Source: Microbotryum silenes-acaulis (Eukaryota; Basidiomycota; Microbotryomycetes; Microbotryales; Microbotryaceae). Taken from it: 64,000 nt of DNA. Location: assembly GCA_003665825.1 (NCBI GenBank), contig QPFY01000012.1:248001-312000 (forward strand), given 5' to 3'. Position 1 is the first letter of the stretch, and each line of letters begins with the position of its first letter. Below the pieces are notes generated by a model that saw only the letters and a list, made by a program, of their open reading frames with translations, did no database searches and was not told the origin of the DNA. This document shows positions 1-11,306 of the stretch, in pieces. A program made the translations under genes and the position numbers.

Positions 1-1647
1 GAGACGAAGATCGCGGCGGCGGATCCAGAGAGCGCGGTGAAAACGGGGGCAAACAGAGCGAAGCCTTCGAATCGGTTGACGTAGGCTTCGAGCACCAAAC
101 CAGAGCCACTATGTTCAGAAGAGCCGAAGCCGAGTCAGAAAGAGGAAGTGATGCAGCAATAAAGGATGCAACGCACGATGAGATGGCCATGGCGATGAAG
201 AGCGGTGCCCATCCGATCGTCAGCAACTCTTGGACGTAGGTGTTTCGGAATGTCAGCACCACGTTGACCGCGATCGCGACCAGCAGCAACAGAAAGACCG
301 CGGTCGAGACGAGCGTGCCTGCGCAGGAAGTGAGACGTTCGTCAACCTATGCTGAGATTTGAGTTGTCCTGCGCGTCTGCCTAGCTCACCCATGAACAAG
401 GCGAATAAAGAGGAGAGGCCACCGAGGAGAACAAGTGTGACCATGTCCCCAAGTGCCGAAGCGAGTGGGGTCGCCAGATTATCTGTGGGCCTCGAGTACG
501 GTGAGGACATGCAAATCCCGATGAGATGCGTACGTTGGACTGACCAGGATTTATCTTGAGCCTCCTACAGAGCACGACGAGCGCGCACATGAAGCCGCCT
601 AGAATAGCCGAGCTCAGCCCCGCGGCAAGCATGCTCACGCACAACACCAACAAGGCCTCAAAATAGCCCCCTCTCAGATGCTCAGCTTGACCAAGCTTAT
701 GGACCGGATGTTGGAGATGGTGTTGGACCCCACTGCGTGACATGACGCCGAGAATGAAGGCGAGCAGACCGGATATAAGGGATACGATGAGTGCTTGGAC
801 TTGGATGAGTGCGAGGTTGCCGAGGACCAAGGCTCGGCGCGTGGGCCGGAGATCGAGTTCTCCGATGTTGGCCGAGGTCGAGAAACGAGCAGCTAGGTTC
901 ATCTCTGTGGGCGGGTCGAGCATGGTATAGAAGAGCTTAGCGGTAGGCAGTTTACCCTGCAGCCAGACGGGAGAACAAACTTGCCGAGATTGCCTTTTAG
1001 GTTGAGGAGGATGGGGATGAGGATGAAGAGTTCCTCGATGCGAACAAAGATTCTCCACTGTTGCATGCGCTCGAGCAGTTCTCCGACCACGAGAGCCGTG
1101 ACCATGCACAGCAACAGAACGGGAAAAATCTGCCTCGTAAATCGGATCCGAGTCAGAAAGGAAAAATTGGGCCGAAGCATGGATGAAGCTGGCTCACCTG
1201 AAGCAACATTTCCCGCATCAGCGTCGCTTTTTGACGTTCCGAACTCCAACTATCCATGCTCGAGCTAGTACTCTTACGATGCCGACCTGGTATTGTGTCT
1301 GTAGTTGTCATCGCCTGCTTGCGCTCGGACGAATCACGACCCGAGAGCGCCTTGAAGCCAGGCAGACTCGAGTGCGCGTCGGCCATGGCCAGTTGATCAG
1401 CCTCGTCGTCGTCGGAGTTGGTGTCATCGTCATCATGGTCAGCGTGCTTCTCCAACAGGGATTGTATCTCTGGTTCGTCATCGGGGTGTATCGGCGGTGG
1501 TTTGAGAGCGGTCGAGGCAGGCTCGGATGAGCTGTGTCGACCGAGTGTCGGAGCGGGTGTTGATATCGGAGGAGGTGGAGGTGGGGCTGCGAATGCAGGT
1601 GGAATTTCATCGCTACTGCCTCTTGTTGAGGACAGCGAAGGCACCAT
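1..1647 (-). CDS. SLC41/MgtE-type divalent cation (Mg2+) transporter, 3' end outside window
   Basis: The protein is an integral membrane carrier expected to move Mg2+ or related divalent cations. Translation of the minus strand gives an acidic, proline-rich cytosolic N-terminus of about 125 residues starting at the ATG at 1647. After an intron come hydrophobic segments with the SLC41 signature: 'ILIPILLNLKGNL', then after a further intron 'EMNLAARFSTSANIGELD'. Downstream exons carry the second-half element 'PLASALGDMVTLVLLGG' and another membrane stretch with 'LTIGWAPLFIAMAISS'. These two halves match the duplicated MgtE-like domains of SLC41 proteins. At least four introns are visible. The last part, including the usual C-terminal domain end, lies beyond position 1. 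It is divergent from ADA3, with about 1 kb between the two starts. Family assignment is firm; substrate is inferred from the family. Confidence 0.88.
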
Positions 1648-2670
1648 CGATCTCCGACAGTTCTGAGCTGAGCAAGATCCACTTTTCGCGTGTTCCTTCC
1701 TTGGTGCGTGCGAGAGCAAGTTGACGTGTTTGACGCGCTGCACGTCACGAGGCGCCGGAATTGGGGTTGAAACGTTGAAATGCCGGCCCACGACGCGAGG
1801 CTCGCGATGGCTTGGTCACGCGAGTGGAGCAATGGGCTGCGACCGCTCAAAGGGACAGTGGTCGGTTTCCAGATCAAATTCCTCCAAGCTGATCGGTGCG
1901 ACGTGGAAAGGAGAGAGGAGAGTGACGTAGCTGCGCACGGAGCAAGAGCAGCGTAAGGCTCCTTCGATCGGGCTTGCGCTCATAACCAGCTCCTCTCCGC
2001 TCGCATTCGACTCCTTTCGGCGGATTGGGTCGTACCGTCGCCCACGTAAAAGTCGCACCGAAGCTCACCCTAGCTCACCTCGGGATTCGGGCTTCGTGCT
2101 CCGACGGCTGGCCTCGTCGTTGCGCTCTCTCTCCGCGTCGGCATCGGCTCAACTCACCAAGTTGCTGCCTGGCCACCCCCTACCACCACGGCTCGGCTCG
2201 GCTCGGCTCAACTCATCCCTCGTACCGCAAGTTTCGGTGGCTTACGAAGGCGTCAGGACTCTCAATAGCTACACTTTGTGTAAGTGATCACGAATTGGGT
2301 AGAACTGAGTGTGCGATCTCCCGGACGCAAGGCACACCCTAACCCCTCACGGCGTTCTGGAGTCGTACGAGACGATCTGCCTTTGGCTACAACATGCGAA
2401 GCCCACGTGATACCCAATATACCATCCTCCGGGCTCGCATGGCGTCTTGGAGTCCTACTGTGGCTCTCAACACGAGCACTCGAACCTCGGACTAATCGCT
2501 CACGTGCATGTGTTAAAACCCCCACAGCCACAGCCACAGCCACAGCCACAGCCACAGCCACAACCCACCCACACCTACACCTCGACAGGACCTCAGGACT
2601 TGCAAAGACATCAGACGAATGAATCGCACCGTGAGGATCTTGGTCTGAACCCGAAAATACAACCACTACC
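1648..2670. other. Divergent intergenic region SLC41 / ADA3
   Basis: About 1 kb between two divergent start codons; no supported gene. Several open frames cross it but none has a family match. It contains the hexanucleotide microsatellite listed separately, about 110 bp upstream of the ADA3 start, and pyrimidine-rich stretches typical of fungal promoters. Confidence 0.6.
2522..2563. repeat. Hexanucleotide microsatellite (CCACAG)n
   Basis: About seven tandem copies of CCACAG, ending in a variant CCACAA copy. It lies about 110 bp upstream of the ADA3 start codon. In one plus-strand frame it would encode alternating Pro-Gln, but that frame has no other support. Confidence 0.9.
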
Positions 2671-5229
2671 ATGGTCCCCGCACCCGTGGCGGGCAAGACC
2701 CCCGCGCCTATCTCTGCCTCCACCGCGACCTCCAACTCGGCGTCCAAGACGACCTCGACTCCGATGACACCATCAACGAGTACACCCGCAACGAGCAATA
2801 CGTCCTCCCTCTCCAACTCGCTCAGCTCCAATGCCTCGCCCTCACATTTGCGCAAGTTCTCCCTTCACCCGCCTTCGCTTCTGACACCTTCATCGATCCT
2901 CATGACCATCGCCAATGGTTCCAGTCCATTGAACGCGACTCAGTTGGCCAACTTGCGAACGGTCTTGACTTCCGCTCGATTACAGGCGAGCGAACGACTC
3001 GTCATTCGCGATTCCAACAAGAAGAATCTCGTGGATCGTCAACTGCACGAGAAGAAGTTGGCCGAAGAATCCGCACGGTTGAAGGACCTCGAACGGAAGA
3101 AGAAGCGCGAGGAGGAAGAGAGGAAAGAGAAAGAGAAGGCGCAAAAGATTGAAAAGGAACGGTTGCAGAGAGAGCACGAGGCGCAGGAGAGGCGCAGGAA
3201 GGAGGAGGAGGAGTTCAGGCAAATTAAGAAGAAGGAAGAAGAGTTGAAGATCAAGGAGGACGAGGAGAAGAGGTTGGAGGCGATCAGGTTGGCGAGGGAG
3301 GCCAAGGAACGGATGGAAAAGGAAAAGGAGAAGAAACGGTTAGAGGAAGAGGCTGAAGCGGCGGCACAAGCCATTGCGGCAGTGGCGACTGCAGCAGCCG
3401 AGGCGAAAGCGGCTGCAGAGGCCAAGGAGGCGAAGGAGAACGCGCATGAAGAAGCAGGGAAGGAGGATGTTGAGATGGAGCATGCCGATGCTGTCGATTC
3501 CAAAGTGCTTGATTCGACAGCGAGCGCGACTGCTCAAGGTGAGTGGCTCGAGCTTGGTAGGAGTCTGCCTTTCGCGAACGCTCAGCTTTTATTTCACCCC
3601 CCTCAGTCCCGACCATCAACATCGCCGGGTCTATGGAGCTCGAAGATGACGAAGAAGGTGGTGATCAACCTCGACCACCTGTACGGGACAGCAAGAAGAA
3701 GAAGCGCAAGCGTGATCAAGTCGTCGACTCGGATGACGAAGACGGCAGAGGTTCTTCCCACGACTCCGATAGCGATACACAGCCGTTGGCGCAGAAGATC
3801 CGCAAACTCGACGCTCCTTCATCGGCGAGTGGGACATTGGGGGTCAAGAAAGAGTCGCCTACACCGAGCCCGATTATTCCCGTCACACCTTTGAGGGATG
3901 GACCGTCGACATCCGAAAGCATTGTCAACCCCTATGAAGGCCTGACGCCGATAGAAAGAAAACTGAAGGAGGACAAGTTTGTCAAGGTGAGCACCCAAAC
4001 CTCCTTCCGGGCTAAGGAGGTGTGTGCTGATAGTTTGATCCTTTTGATGTCGTCAACAGCACTCAATTCCTATCCGGCCACCCGCACCAGGGACTGCCAC
4101 TGCATTTTACCTCCCGACCCAGTCGCTCGTCCCTCCCAAACCCATCTCCATCACTCCGACACCCACACCAAAACGCCAAGCCGACGTCTCCGGCGACTTC
4201 TCCACCGCCAAACCCGGTACCCAAATCGCGCATCACACCTTCCACACCTGGGCCGACGCCTACCTCCGGCCTTTTGGGGAAGACGACCTCGCGTTCCTCG
4301 CTCCCAAACCGGACGATTGGGCACCTTATTTCATCCCACCTTTGGGGAAACACTACACTGAACAATGGGAAGAAGAGGATCATGACCTACCACCCTCGAA
4401 TACGAGTCATTATGCAAGTCCATTGGAACCGCCTCCTTTACCGAGGATCAAATTGGATGCGTTGAATGAGGACGCGTTGGGCAGTGAGGTCGTTACGTTG
4501 GGTCCGTTGAGTGAACGATTGGTCGCTGCTCTGGCGTTCACGGGGGGTGGGAGAGGCGAGAATGAGGATGATGAACCGAGTGGGATGAACGGGATGACGC
4601 ACCCGAATGGGACGGGGTTGGACCTCCCTGCTCAACTTGTGGATCCGGGCGCCCAGACTCGACCCCTCGACGCCGTCGAATTGGAAGAGCGTATCAAGCG
4701 CGAACTTCGCTTCATCGGTCTCTTACCCGAAGATGAAGTCGATTGGTCCTCCCGAGAAGACGACGAGATCTCCTCGGCTTTACGATCCTGTCAAAGGCAC
4801 CTACATCGTCAGACGATGGTGAATGAAGCGAGAAAAGTCGTACTCAGCGGGATCGTCAAGGATCGGATGGCGTATCAGGATTATGAGACGACCCGGGATG
4901 CTCAGGAAAGGGTCATTGAAAATGGCTGGTTGAAGCGACAGAAAACCCAAGTCAAGAAAAAGGGCAAAGCTGCACGTGATCGCAATCGGAACAAGAAGGA
5001 TAAAGAAGTTGAAGAAGATGCCGAAGGGGTGGAGGGTACGGGTAAGCAGCCGTTGAGTTTGAGTTTGTTGCAGGCTGTGGATCGGCGACATGTCTTGGTC
5101 GAGAGCTTTAGGCCTTTCTTTGAGGAGGAGAGGGCGGGCAGGTTTTGGGGCATCCCGACGACGAGCGTCTACGAAGGACTCGTGGAGGAGACGGAGGAGG
5201 GGGGATTGAAGGGCGAGTTGGTTGAATGA
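2671..5229 (+). CDS. ADA3: Ada3/Ngg1, SAGA and ADA histone acetyltransferase subunit 3
   Basis: Ada3 links Gcn5-Ada2 to the SAGA/ADA co-activator complexes in the nucleus. Exons 2671-3538, 3607-3986 and 4060-5229 join in phase with GTGAG donors and CAG acceptors, giving about 805 residues. The first 100 residues are Ser/Thr-rich; residues about 105-270 are a highly charged Lys/Glu coiled coil. A basic-acidic linker follows. The family features sit in exon 3: 'FHTWADAYLRPFGEDDLAFL', the short block 'FIPPLGKHYTEQWEEED', and the C-terminal HATs-subunit-3 domain around 'ELRFIGLL' through 'NEARKVVLSGIVKDRMAYQ'. The start ATG is in a good context (accATGG). The long N-terminal coiled coil is larger than in yeast Ada3. 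The gene converges on SF3B4, 107 bp downstream. Confidence 0.92.
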
Positions 5230-5336
5230 ATGATGGAATACGTATACTTGTTGATCTGAGCTCTTTTCTAAAAAAATCGAGCGGTTTGCGCTTATACAAC
5301 TTGGGATTACAATTCTACGCTGGGCAACAACCACGA

Positions 5337-6718
5337 TCACTGAAAGCCAACAGGCGGCGGGGGCGGAGGTTGTTGTGCGTACCCTTGCTGCTGGTATTGT
5401 TGTGGCGGCGGGTATTGACCTCCGAACCCAGGAGGGGGAGGAGGGGGTGGGAACATCCCCGCTTGACCAGTTTGAGGTGGTGGACCGCCGGCCATGCCAT
5501 TCGGTGGTGGTGGTGGAGGCGGGACGAACCCCGCGTATCCTTGACCTGGTGGTTGACCGTAGGCGTTGGCTCCGGAAGGTGTGAATCCAGGTGGTGGAGG
5601 TGGAGGAGGGGCGCCCATCCCGCCCATTTGTGCGTACATCCCCGGTGGAGGAGGAGGCATCCCCGGCATCCCTCCGAACGGTGGAGGAGGAGCCTGAAAC
5701 ATGGCCATCGCGTTCGCTCCCGTCAACCCTCCTGCCCCCCCCGGAGGTCCACCAAACATCCCCGGCGGCGGAGGGGGATGCATCATCATGCCCATCGGCC
5801 CTCCCGGCCCTCCAGCAGAAGGTAAAGCATTATTCTTCCTTGCTTGAGCAGCCAATAACCTTTCCGCGGGTGTTCCATGGCGTTCGCCTTTGGAGTCCTT
5901 TTTGAATGCGTAGGCGACGGTGATGGGTTTATTCATGAGGAATTGGTTGTTCATGGATTCGATCGCCGCGTCCGAGGCTTCGAACGAGTCGTACGAGATG
6001 AAACCGTAGCCTTTTGAGGCGCCTGTCGTGGGATCTCGGGCGATCTGTGTCGGGGAATGAGTGGGGTCAGGAACTGCTTACGGGGTGACGGATGAGGGAC
6101 GTTGGGATATGCACTCACGGAGGCGGGTTTGACAAGCATGCCAAAAGCCATAAAGGTGTCGTATAACATGCGTTCGTCGACATTGGGGTCCAGGTTGCCG
6201 ATAAAGAGGTTCGCGCCGATGTCGATTTGTTTGCGATCGGACGAGGCCTGCACAAGGGGGGGAAAGAATGAACGCTAAGCCGCGGCACGATAGCGCACTC
6301 TTTGTTATTGGCTTACCTTGTTTACGCGTATCGGTTTGCCGTACAACTTGATCTGGTTCATGATCTTGCACGCGTAGTCGGCGTCCTGCTCGGTGAGGAA
6401 CTCGCAGAAGCCATAGCCCTGGTGGGTCATTGAGATGCGATCCTTGGGCAGGTGCACGTTCACTGAGGACAAACGACCGGCGTGAGTTGTCGGAAGGTAG
6501 GATCAAGAGTACGCGCGCTGGGGCTTACCGACGGGGCCGGCCTGCAACATGAGTTCCCACACGAGCGCATCCGTCGCGCGTTCGTCGAGGTTGCCCTAGG
6601 TACGACATGGGTGATTAGAGGTGTCGATGATGAGCTAGAGAGTCGAGGATGGAGAGGAAGTCCTTACCATGTATACGGTTGCCTCTTGGTTGCGGTCATC
6701 CTGGGGTTTACCCGACAT
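5337..6718 (-). CDS. SF3B4: Splicing factor 3b subunit 4 (SF3B4/Hsh49), two RRMs plus proline-rich tail
   Basis: A U2 snRNP SF3b component that contacts pre-mRNA near the branch point. Five exons (6718-6668, 6595-6529, 6462-6317, 6247-6119, 6044-5337) join in perfect phase to give 366 residues. RRM1 begins with '[19 protein letters not shown]' and has RNP1 'QGYGFCEF'. RRM2 starts '[20 protein letters not shown]' with RNP1 'KGYGFISY'. The last 150 residues are Gly/Pro-rich with runs of five to seven prolines and [15 protein letters not shown] repeats, as in animal SF3B4 but absent from yeast Hsh49. The first coding exon is only 51 nt. It faces RRP45 across a 450-bp divergent promoter. Confidence 0.97.
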
Positions 6719-7168
6719 GATTGCACACGACCAGAGTCCTGCGCGGGGCAAGGGGCAGGGAGGGAGGAAGCGGGGAACGAGAGGGACCCGTAGAGCCGGG
6801 AGGGGGAGGAATCGGTCCGATAACTTGCTGTGGTAGGCAAGTACGCGGAGGAGAAGGAGAGGGCGAGGAGAGCGTGTGGGGTGCGACAAGAATAAGAGAG
6901 GCGCACGCGCAGGGACTCGCCCAGGGGTCGTTCCCGTTCTGGCTTTGCTTCTTCACATTCGCGCGCCGCCGTATCCACATCAAAAGTAAAAGTACGCATT
7001 CGGTTCTGTCTTGAACCGCTGGCTCATATATTTTGCTCTGACCGCAACACGCTCAAGCCCCCCTCCGCTCGGCTGGACTGTCTCGCAGCCGCTGCCTCGA
7101 CTCTACCTCCGCATACTCTCTCGCATACCTTCCCAGCTGCAACCCCAATTCGCGCCGAGCGCCGAGCC
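6719..7168. promoter_or_regulatory. Divergent promoter region SF3B4 / RRP45
   Basis: 450 bp between two divergent ATGs, one for a splicing factor and one for an exosome subunit. No gene is visible. There is a purine-rich block (about 6770-6860 on the plus strand) and a pyrimidine-rich block before RRP45. A bidirectional promoter is inferred from geometry only. Confidence 0.5.
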
Positions 7169-8427
7169 ATGCCAAGGGAAGTCGAACCCTCCATCAATGA
7201 ATCCCAATTCCTGCACCACGCCCTCTCCCAAGGCCTGCGCCTCGATTCGCGCCAGCCGTACGAGCTGCGAACGATCGAGCTCGACTTTCTGCGAGGCTCG
7301 TTGGGTGCGGTCGAGTGTCGGTTGGGGCAGACGAGGTAGGCATTCGTTGCACCGGATTGCAAGAGATCCTTTTAGTGATTCAGAAGCAGCTCATATTGCC
7401 CCTCGTTCATGTAGAGTCCTGGCCCAAGTCTCGGCCGAGATCGTCAGGCCACTACCCGATCGACCGTACGAAGGCTTTCTCAACGTCTCGACCGAGCTCT
7501 CTCCCATGGCATCGACAAATTACGAAGCTGGGAGGTGAGCCGTAGCCGGATGATATGGACCCGTGGTCGATCCCCAAAAGTCAGACTGGCTGATGCACGT
7601 CCTCCGACGTTGGCTCGTCGCATCCCCGACTCACAGAACATCGGATGAACAAACCCTCCTTACGAGGCTACTGGAAAAGACCTTACGGAGAAGCGAATGC
7701 GTAGATCGAGAAGCATTATGCATCGTCGCTGGGCAAAGGGTAGGTTCGATCGTATCAACAAAGAGCAGGGTGAGATGAAAATCTGATCCTTTGCGCCCGT
7801 GCGTACAGGTGTGGTCTATCCGAGTCGATGTACATTTCTTGGACGATCAAGGCAATCTGTTGGATTGTGCATCCATTGCTGCTATCACGGCTTTGAGGCA
7901 TTTCAGAAAACCGGATGTCCAGGTCGTCGGGGAGGAAGTCATTGTGGTGAGTCGTGGCACTCAGGGGTTTACGCGAAGACGTCCTGAGTTTGAGTGTGAT
8001 GTGTTGTAGTACTCTATGACGGAGCGAGTACCGGTACTTTTGGCGATCCACCATACTCCGATATGCTTGACGTTTGCTTTCTTCGGTGACGAGTGAGTTC
8101 CGGAATCCACCACCCGCAATCTCAGGCTTCTCATTTCGTTCTGTGAGCATACACACTCATCTGACCCCCTCCCCGACCCCCCTCAGTTCCACCCCCCTCC
8201 TTGACCCCTCCCTGCTCGAATCTCAACTCTGTTCCGGCACCTTGACTCTAACCCTCAACGCCCAACAAGAGATCTGCGTACTTTCCAAGGCCGGTGGTGC
8301 ACCCTTACCCGCGGATGATATCATGAAGGTCGTAATGATCGGAATACAGAGAGTCAAGGAGGTGGATGCGTTTATTAAGAAGGAGTTGGAGAGGGATGAG
8401 AAGAGACGAAGGGTCGAGGTGCGGTAG
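7169..8427 (+). CDS. RRP45: Exosome core subunit Rrp45/EXOSC9 (RNase PH fold), with one splice-phase break
   Basis: A non-catalytic RNase PH-like subunit of the exosome ring (nucleus and cytosol). Exons 7169-7335, 7415-7534, 7581-7739, 7809-7946, 8010-8092 and 8187-8427 give about 302 residues, close to yeast Rrp45. Family blocks run in order: 'GLRLDSRQPYELRTIELDF', 'RVLAQVSAEIV', 'VSTELSPMA', 'CVDREALCIVAGQRVWSIRV', 'DCASIAAITALRHFRKPDV'. All junctions keep frame except exon 2 to exon 3. The donor after '...YEAG(AG)' leaves phase 2, but the only near acceptor (AAAAG at 7576-7580) opens exon 3 in phase 0, so one base is missing. A non-AG acceptor one base earlier would restore 'GRSDW'. This could be an unusual splice site, a sequence error or a real lesion. 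Confidence 0.9.
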
Positions 8428-9144
8428 TGGAGAGAGGAAGGGGGGCGGTGAGGCCGGGGGAAGGAGAGAATTGTGTGATCATGCGACTAGAAAGAGGGAT
8501 TGTCTTCGTTTTGCGTATGAACCTCGCACCCAGTCGATGTATCTCAAGAGGGTATGCTCTGCCGAAATCTCCCCGAGAGCAACCGTCGCCGAGTTCATAA
8601 TGAATTACGCCGGAGCTCCCAAGTGTGAGCTCGGCCGAGTCGGTAACTCCGATTACCATCCTTTCAGGTCAGGAGGGAGTGGATCCTCGGGTCAGGTAAG
8701 ATGAACCGCATTTACCTACTTGATCAGGATCAGCTGACTCCAAGCAAGAGCGAGCAGGCACCTCGGCCCGTCGAAGCGCTTGGTAGAAATCCACCAGCTT
8801 CGAACACCGCTGACGAGTCGCAGGAGCCTCTCAAGCATCTGTGGCTGTGTCGACATTCGAGCGGCGGCGCATCGATGTCAACTTCTACCGTGTACCTAGG
8901 TATTTCAGCCGAGGTGTGAACAGAGCTGTGCAAGGATAACTTGTAGGTTGATACTCAGATACCTACATGTACTGAGAAAGAGACTCGTGACTCCTGTGAA
9001 GGCCGAATTCTCACAGCAGCGCTTCCGCTCGTCGATGACTGCAAGCTGGCGTACGCCAAGCCTACTCCGCATCTGGCCTGCGATCAGTTTTCGATACGCA
9101 CCCAGACATAACCGCTCTAATCGCTCGTCACTCTGGGCTCACAT
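8428..9144. other. Intergenic, no gene seen
   Basis: About 0.7 kb downstream of RRP45. Open frames here are short and lack any recognisable domain. The sequence leads into the subrepeat array of the inverted-repeat element. Confidence 0.5.
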
Positions 9145-9159
9145 AAGGTCGGCTTTTGG

Positions 9160-9280
9160 GCCCACGTCGGAGGCAACTCTGGTCCCACATCGGAGGCAAC
9201 TCTGGTCCCACATCGGAGGCGACCCTGGTCCCACATCGGAGGCGACTTTGGAATCACATCGGAGCGGACTTTGGGATCAC
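9160..9280 (+). repeat. Tandem ~23-nt subrepeats, left arm
   Basis: About five degenerate copies of a 23-nt unit with core GGAGGCRACYYTGGTCCCAC. The inner copies drift to '...TTTGGGATCACATC'. The same order of variants reappears inverted at 11713-11795. Confidence 0.85.
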
Positions 9281-9487
9281 ATCCGAGGTCATTCTTGTAC
9301 CACGTTCATGGGGACTTTGGTACAGTACCACATAGTGTAGACGCCTGTATCTCTTGCAATGTGTGATGTATCACTCTGGGAACAGTAGTTTGATGCATGT
9401 ACAGGTTTATAGTACTTCTGGCCGGTGAGACAAGGCGGACAATGCAGTAGTTGCTACATCGGGGCTCTTCCCTGCTTGGCCACTCCG
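9281..9487 (+). repeat. Inverted repeat, left unique block
   Basis: Matches the reverse complement of about 11100-11306 with only scattered substitutions up to about 9460, then with small indels. Because both copies keep an open frame, the two strands can encode near-identical C-terminal peptides ending 'TLCGTVPKSP'. I take this as a by-product of the inverted repeat, not a gene. Confidence 0.9.
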
Positions 9488-9780
9488 GCGCCCGTGGTGT
9501 CAGCGATCCCGGGACCTCACACTGCAGTCCGGACGACTGTCGGACTGCCAACGTCTGGCAGTGACGAGGCAGCAAGCGTAGCATGCAACAAACATCGTAG
9601 GGTGGAGCAAACCCTTTTTTCCCTATGCCTTGTCACTGTAACGTCATTATCACTGACCATTTCAGTGACGCCATCACATAAACCACATGGGTGAGCTCTA
9701 GCTCCATAAGGCCTGCAACCGTTAGAACCCTTATTAAAAACCGGCAAACTCACGAATGCCGCTGAAACGAGCATCAATTT

Positions 9781-9818
9781 TTAATATATATATAAAATAA
9801 ATAAAATAAATAAAAAAA
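9781..9818. repeat. AT-only low-complexity tract
   Basis: A run of T/A and AAAT units almost free of G and C, sharply unlike the GC-rich surroundings. It lies inside the inverted-repeat element. Confidence 0.9.
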
Positions 9819-10039
9819 TCCTCATTGAAGCTTCGTACGCTCCTCGTCTTTACACCCCACTCGCCCACTCGTACACATACAATCCTCACACAAAGCACTC
9901 CTTTCCTTCCTTGTTGAGCGGATAGTTCGTCCATTTCAAGCACAACAACGCCTGGATGGGGTACCTTCTGGACGACGCCAAGTACGCTCATGTCAACAAC
10001 TTAAGCGATGAACCAACTGCAAGTCAAATACAAAGGGGA

Positions 10040-10902
10040 CCGCTCACCCATTGCGCTGCGACAACAAAGCTCGCCAGAGCCATACCTATCGGATGATGAA
10101 TCGGATTCATATGAGGATGAGGACGATTCGAAACTCTCGGCAGCTTTGGTCGCGGTTCCCCCCCAAGTCCTCGACGTCTCGCACCTCCTCAGCCTCGGGG
10201 CTTTCGAACTCTCGCAAGAACTGTTCCAGCGACTCCGAAGAGGATTCGGCAAGCCATTCATACTACTGATTCTAACAAGACAGCTCAGATGAGGAACTAC
10301 CTGACAACATCGTCTCCGCACCACTCCTGGCTCGGAAAGACAAGAAGATTTGGACCGGCATACCTGCAAGCTGTCTCGGCGGAACGCAGACCGACGAGCT
10401 GTCGAACACGACGCGCGAAGCAATTTTCTCAAACATAATCCTCACCACTGCAGAGCACAACGAGCTCCTTCTCAGGCCGCTCGTTCCTGGCAAGCAGAAA
10501 TCCGAATGGAAATTTGTAAGCAAACTTCCTGTCCTGGAGCTCCCAAGGTTCATAGCTACAGAGGTGTGTTGAAGCTGCGTACTGCGCTGCGTTTTGTTTC
10601 GTCCTGTGATCGACCTAACTCTTATTGGTGAGATATATCGACAGAAGTATGACTGGGCTCCACGCAAATATGAATGCTGTCTCGCTGTCGTCGAGCGACC
10701 TTACGGTAACGCGCCCTCGTCTACTCATCATCAACATCCGTCGGACGTGGCAGTGGGGATCTGATGACGTCCAGAACTGCCCATCACTCTTCTAGAAGCT
10801 TGGAGTCAACCCGCGAAGGTCGACCTGTTGTGGAGGTTCTGCGGATGGCCGTCGTTGCTCGGGGGCCTGCAAAAGAGATCGGGGACGTTTGAACATCGTT
10901 CA
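10040..10902 (+). other. Possible exons of an unrecognised gene inside the foldback-like element
   Basis: Several plus-strand blocks look coding. An acidic block (about 10040-10200) includes 'SDDESDSYEDEDDSKLS'. A block from 10284, after a branch-point-like CTAAC and an ACAG acceptor, runs about 80 codons to '...KQKSEWKF' with a GTAAGC donor at about 10519. A short block '...KYDWAPRKYECC' lies after a CGACAG acceptor and before GTAACG. A last block of about 38 codons ends with TGA near 10902. I could not join them in one frame and recognise no domain. It may be the element's own gene in decay, or a captured host fragment. Confidence 0.3.
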
Positions 10903-11099
10903 ACTGCAATGACCATACAAGCAAAAGTCCGCCGATGTCGAAGCGTGACTTATTAGAATCTGTATCTTCGCTCGATCTCTATGAACTGTTCTTCATGGAT
11001 GAGAGAAGCTAGGGACCGGTGCCAATTCTGGTCTAATCGGCGCAATCACGTTCGGGAGTGTCGGCCTTGGCGGTTCGGGCGCCGGACCGCTGACACCAC

Positions 11100-11306
11100 G
11101 GAGAGGCCAAGCGAGGCAGAACATCGATGTAGCAACTACTGCTTCGTCCGCCTCGTCTCACCGGCCAGAAGTACTATAGACCTGTACATACATCTAACTA
11201 CCGTTCCCAGAGTGATACATCACACATTGCAAGAGATACAGGCGTCTACACTATGTGGTACTGTACCAAAGTCCCCGTGAACGTGGTACAAGAATGACCT
11301 CGGATG
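11100..11306 (-). repeat. Inverted repeat, right unique block
   Basis: Reverse-complement partner of 9281-9487. Its outer end at GGATG (11302-11306) is where the LTR-like insertion begins. Confidence 0.9.

Noticed and set aside
5226..5825. 199-codon plus-strand frame opposite the SF3B4 tail
   Set aside because: It is the antisense of the proline/glycine repeats; the Trp/Arg-rich translation has no protein character.
9160..9280. Regular short repeats that might suggest a CRISPR array
   Set aside because: Units are contiguous with no unique spacers, the host is eukaryotic, and the array is part of an inverted-repeat element.
9306..9584. Minus-strand open frame sharing its last 50 residues with a plus-strand frame at 10981-11280
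   Set aside because: The similarity is fully explained by the two arms of the inverted repeat; neither frame has a domain or good start.
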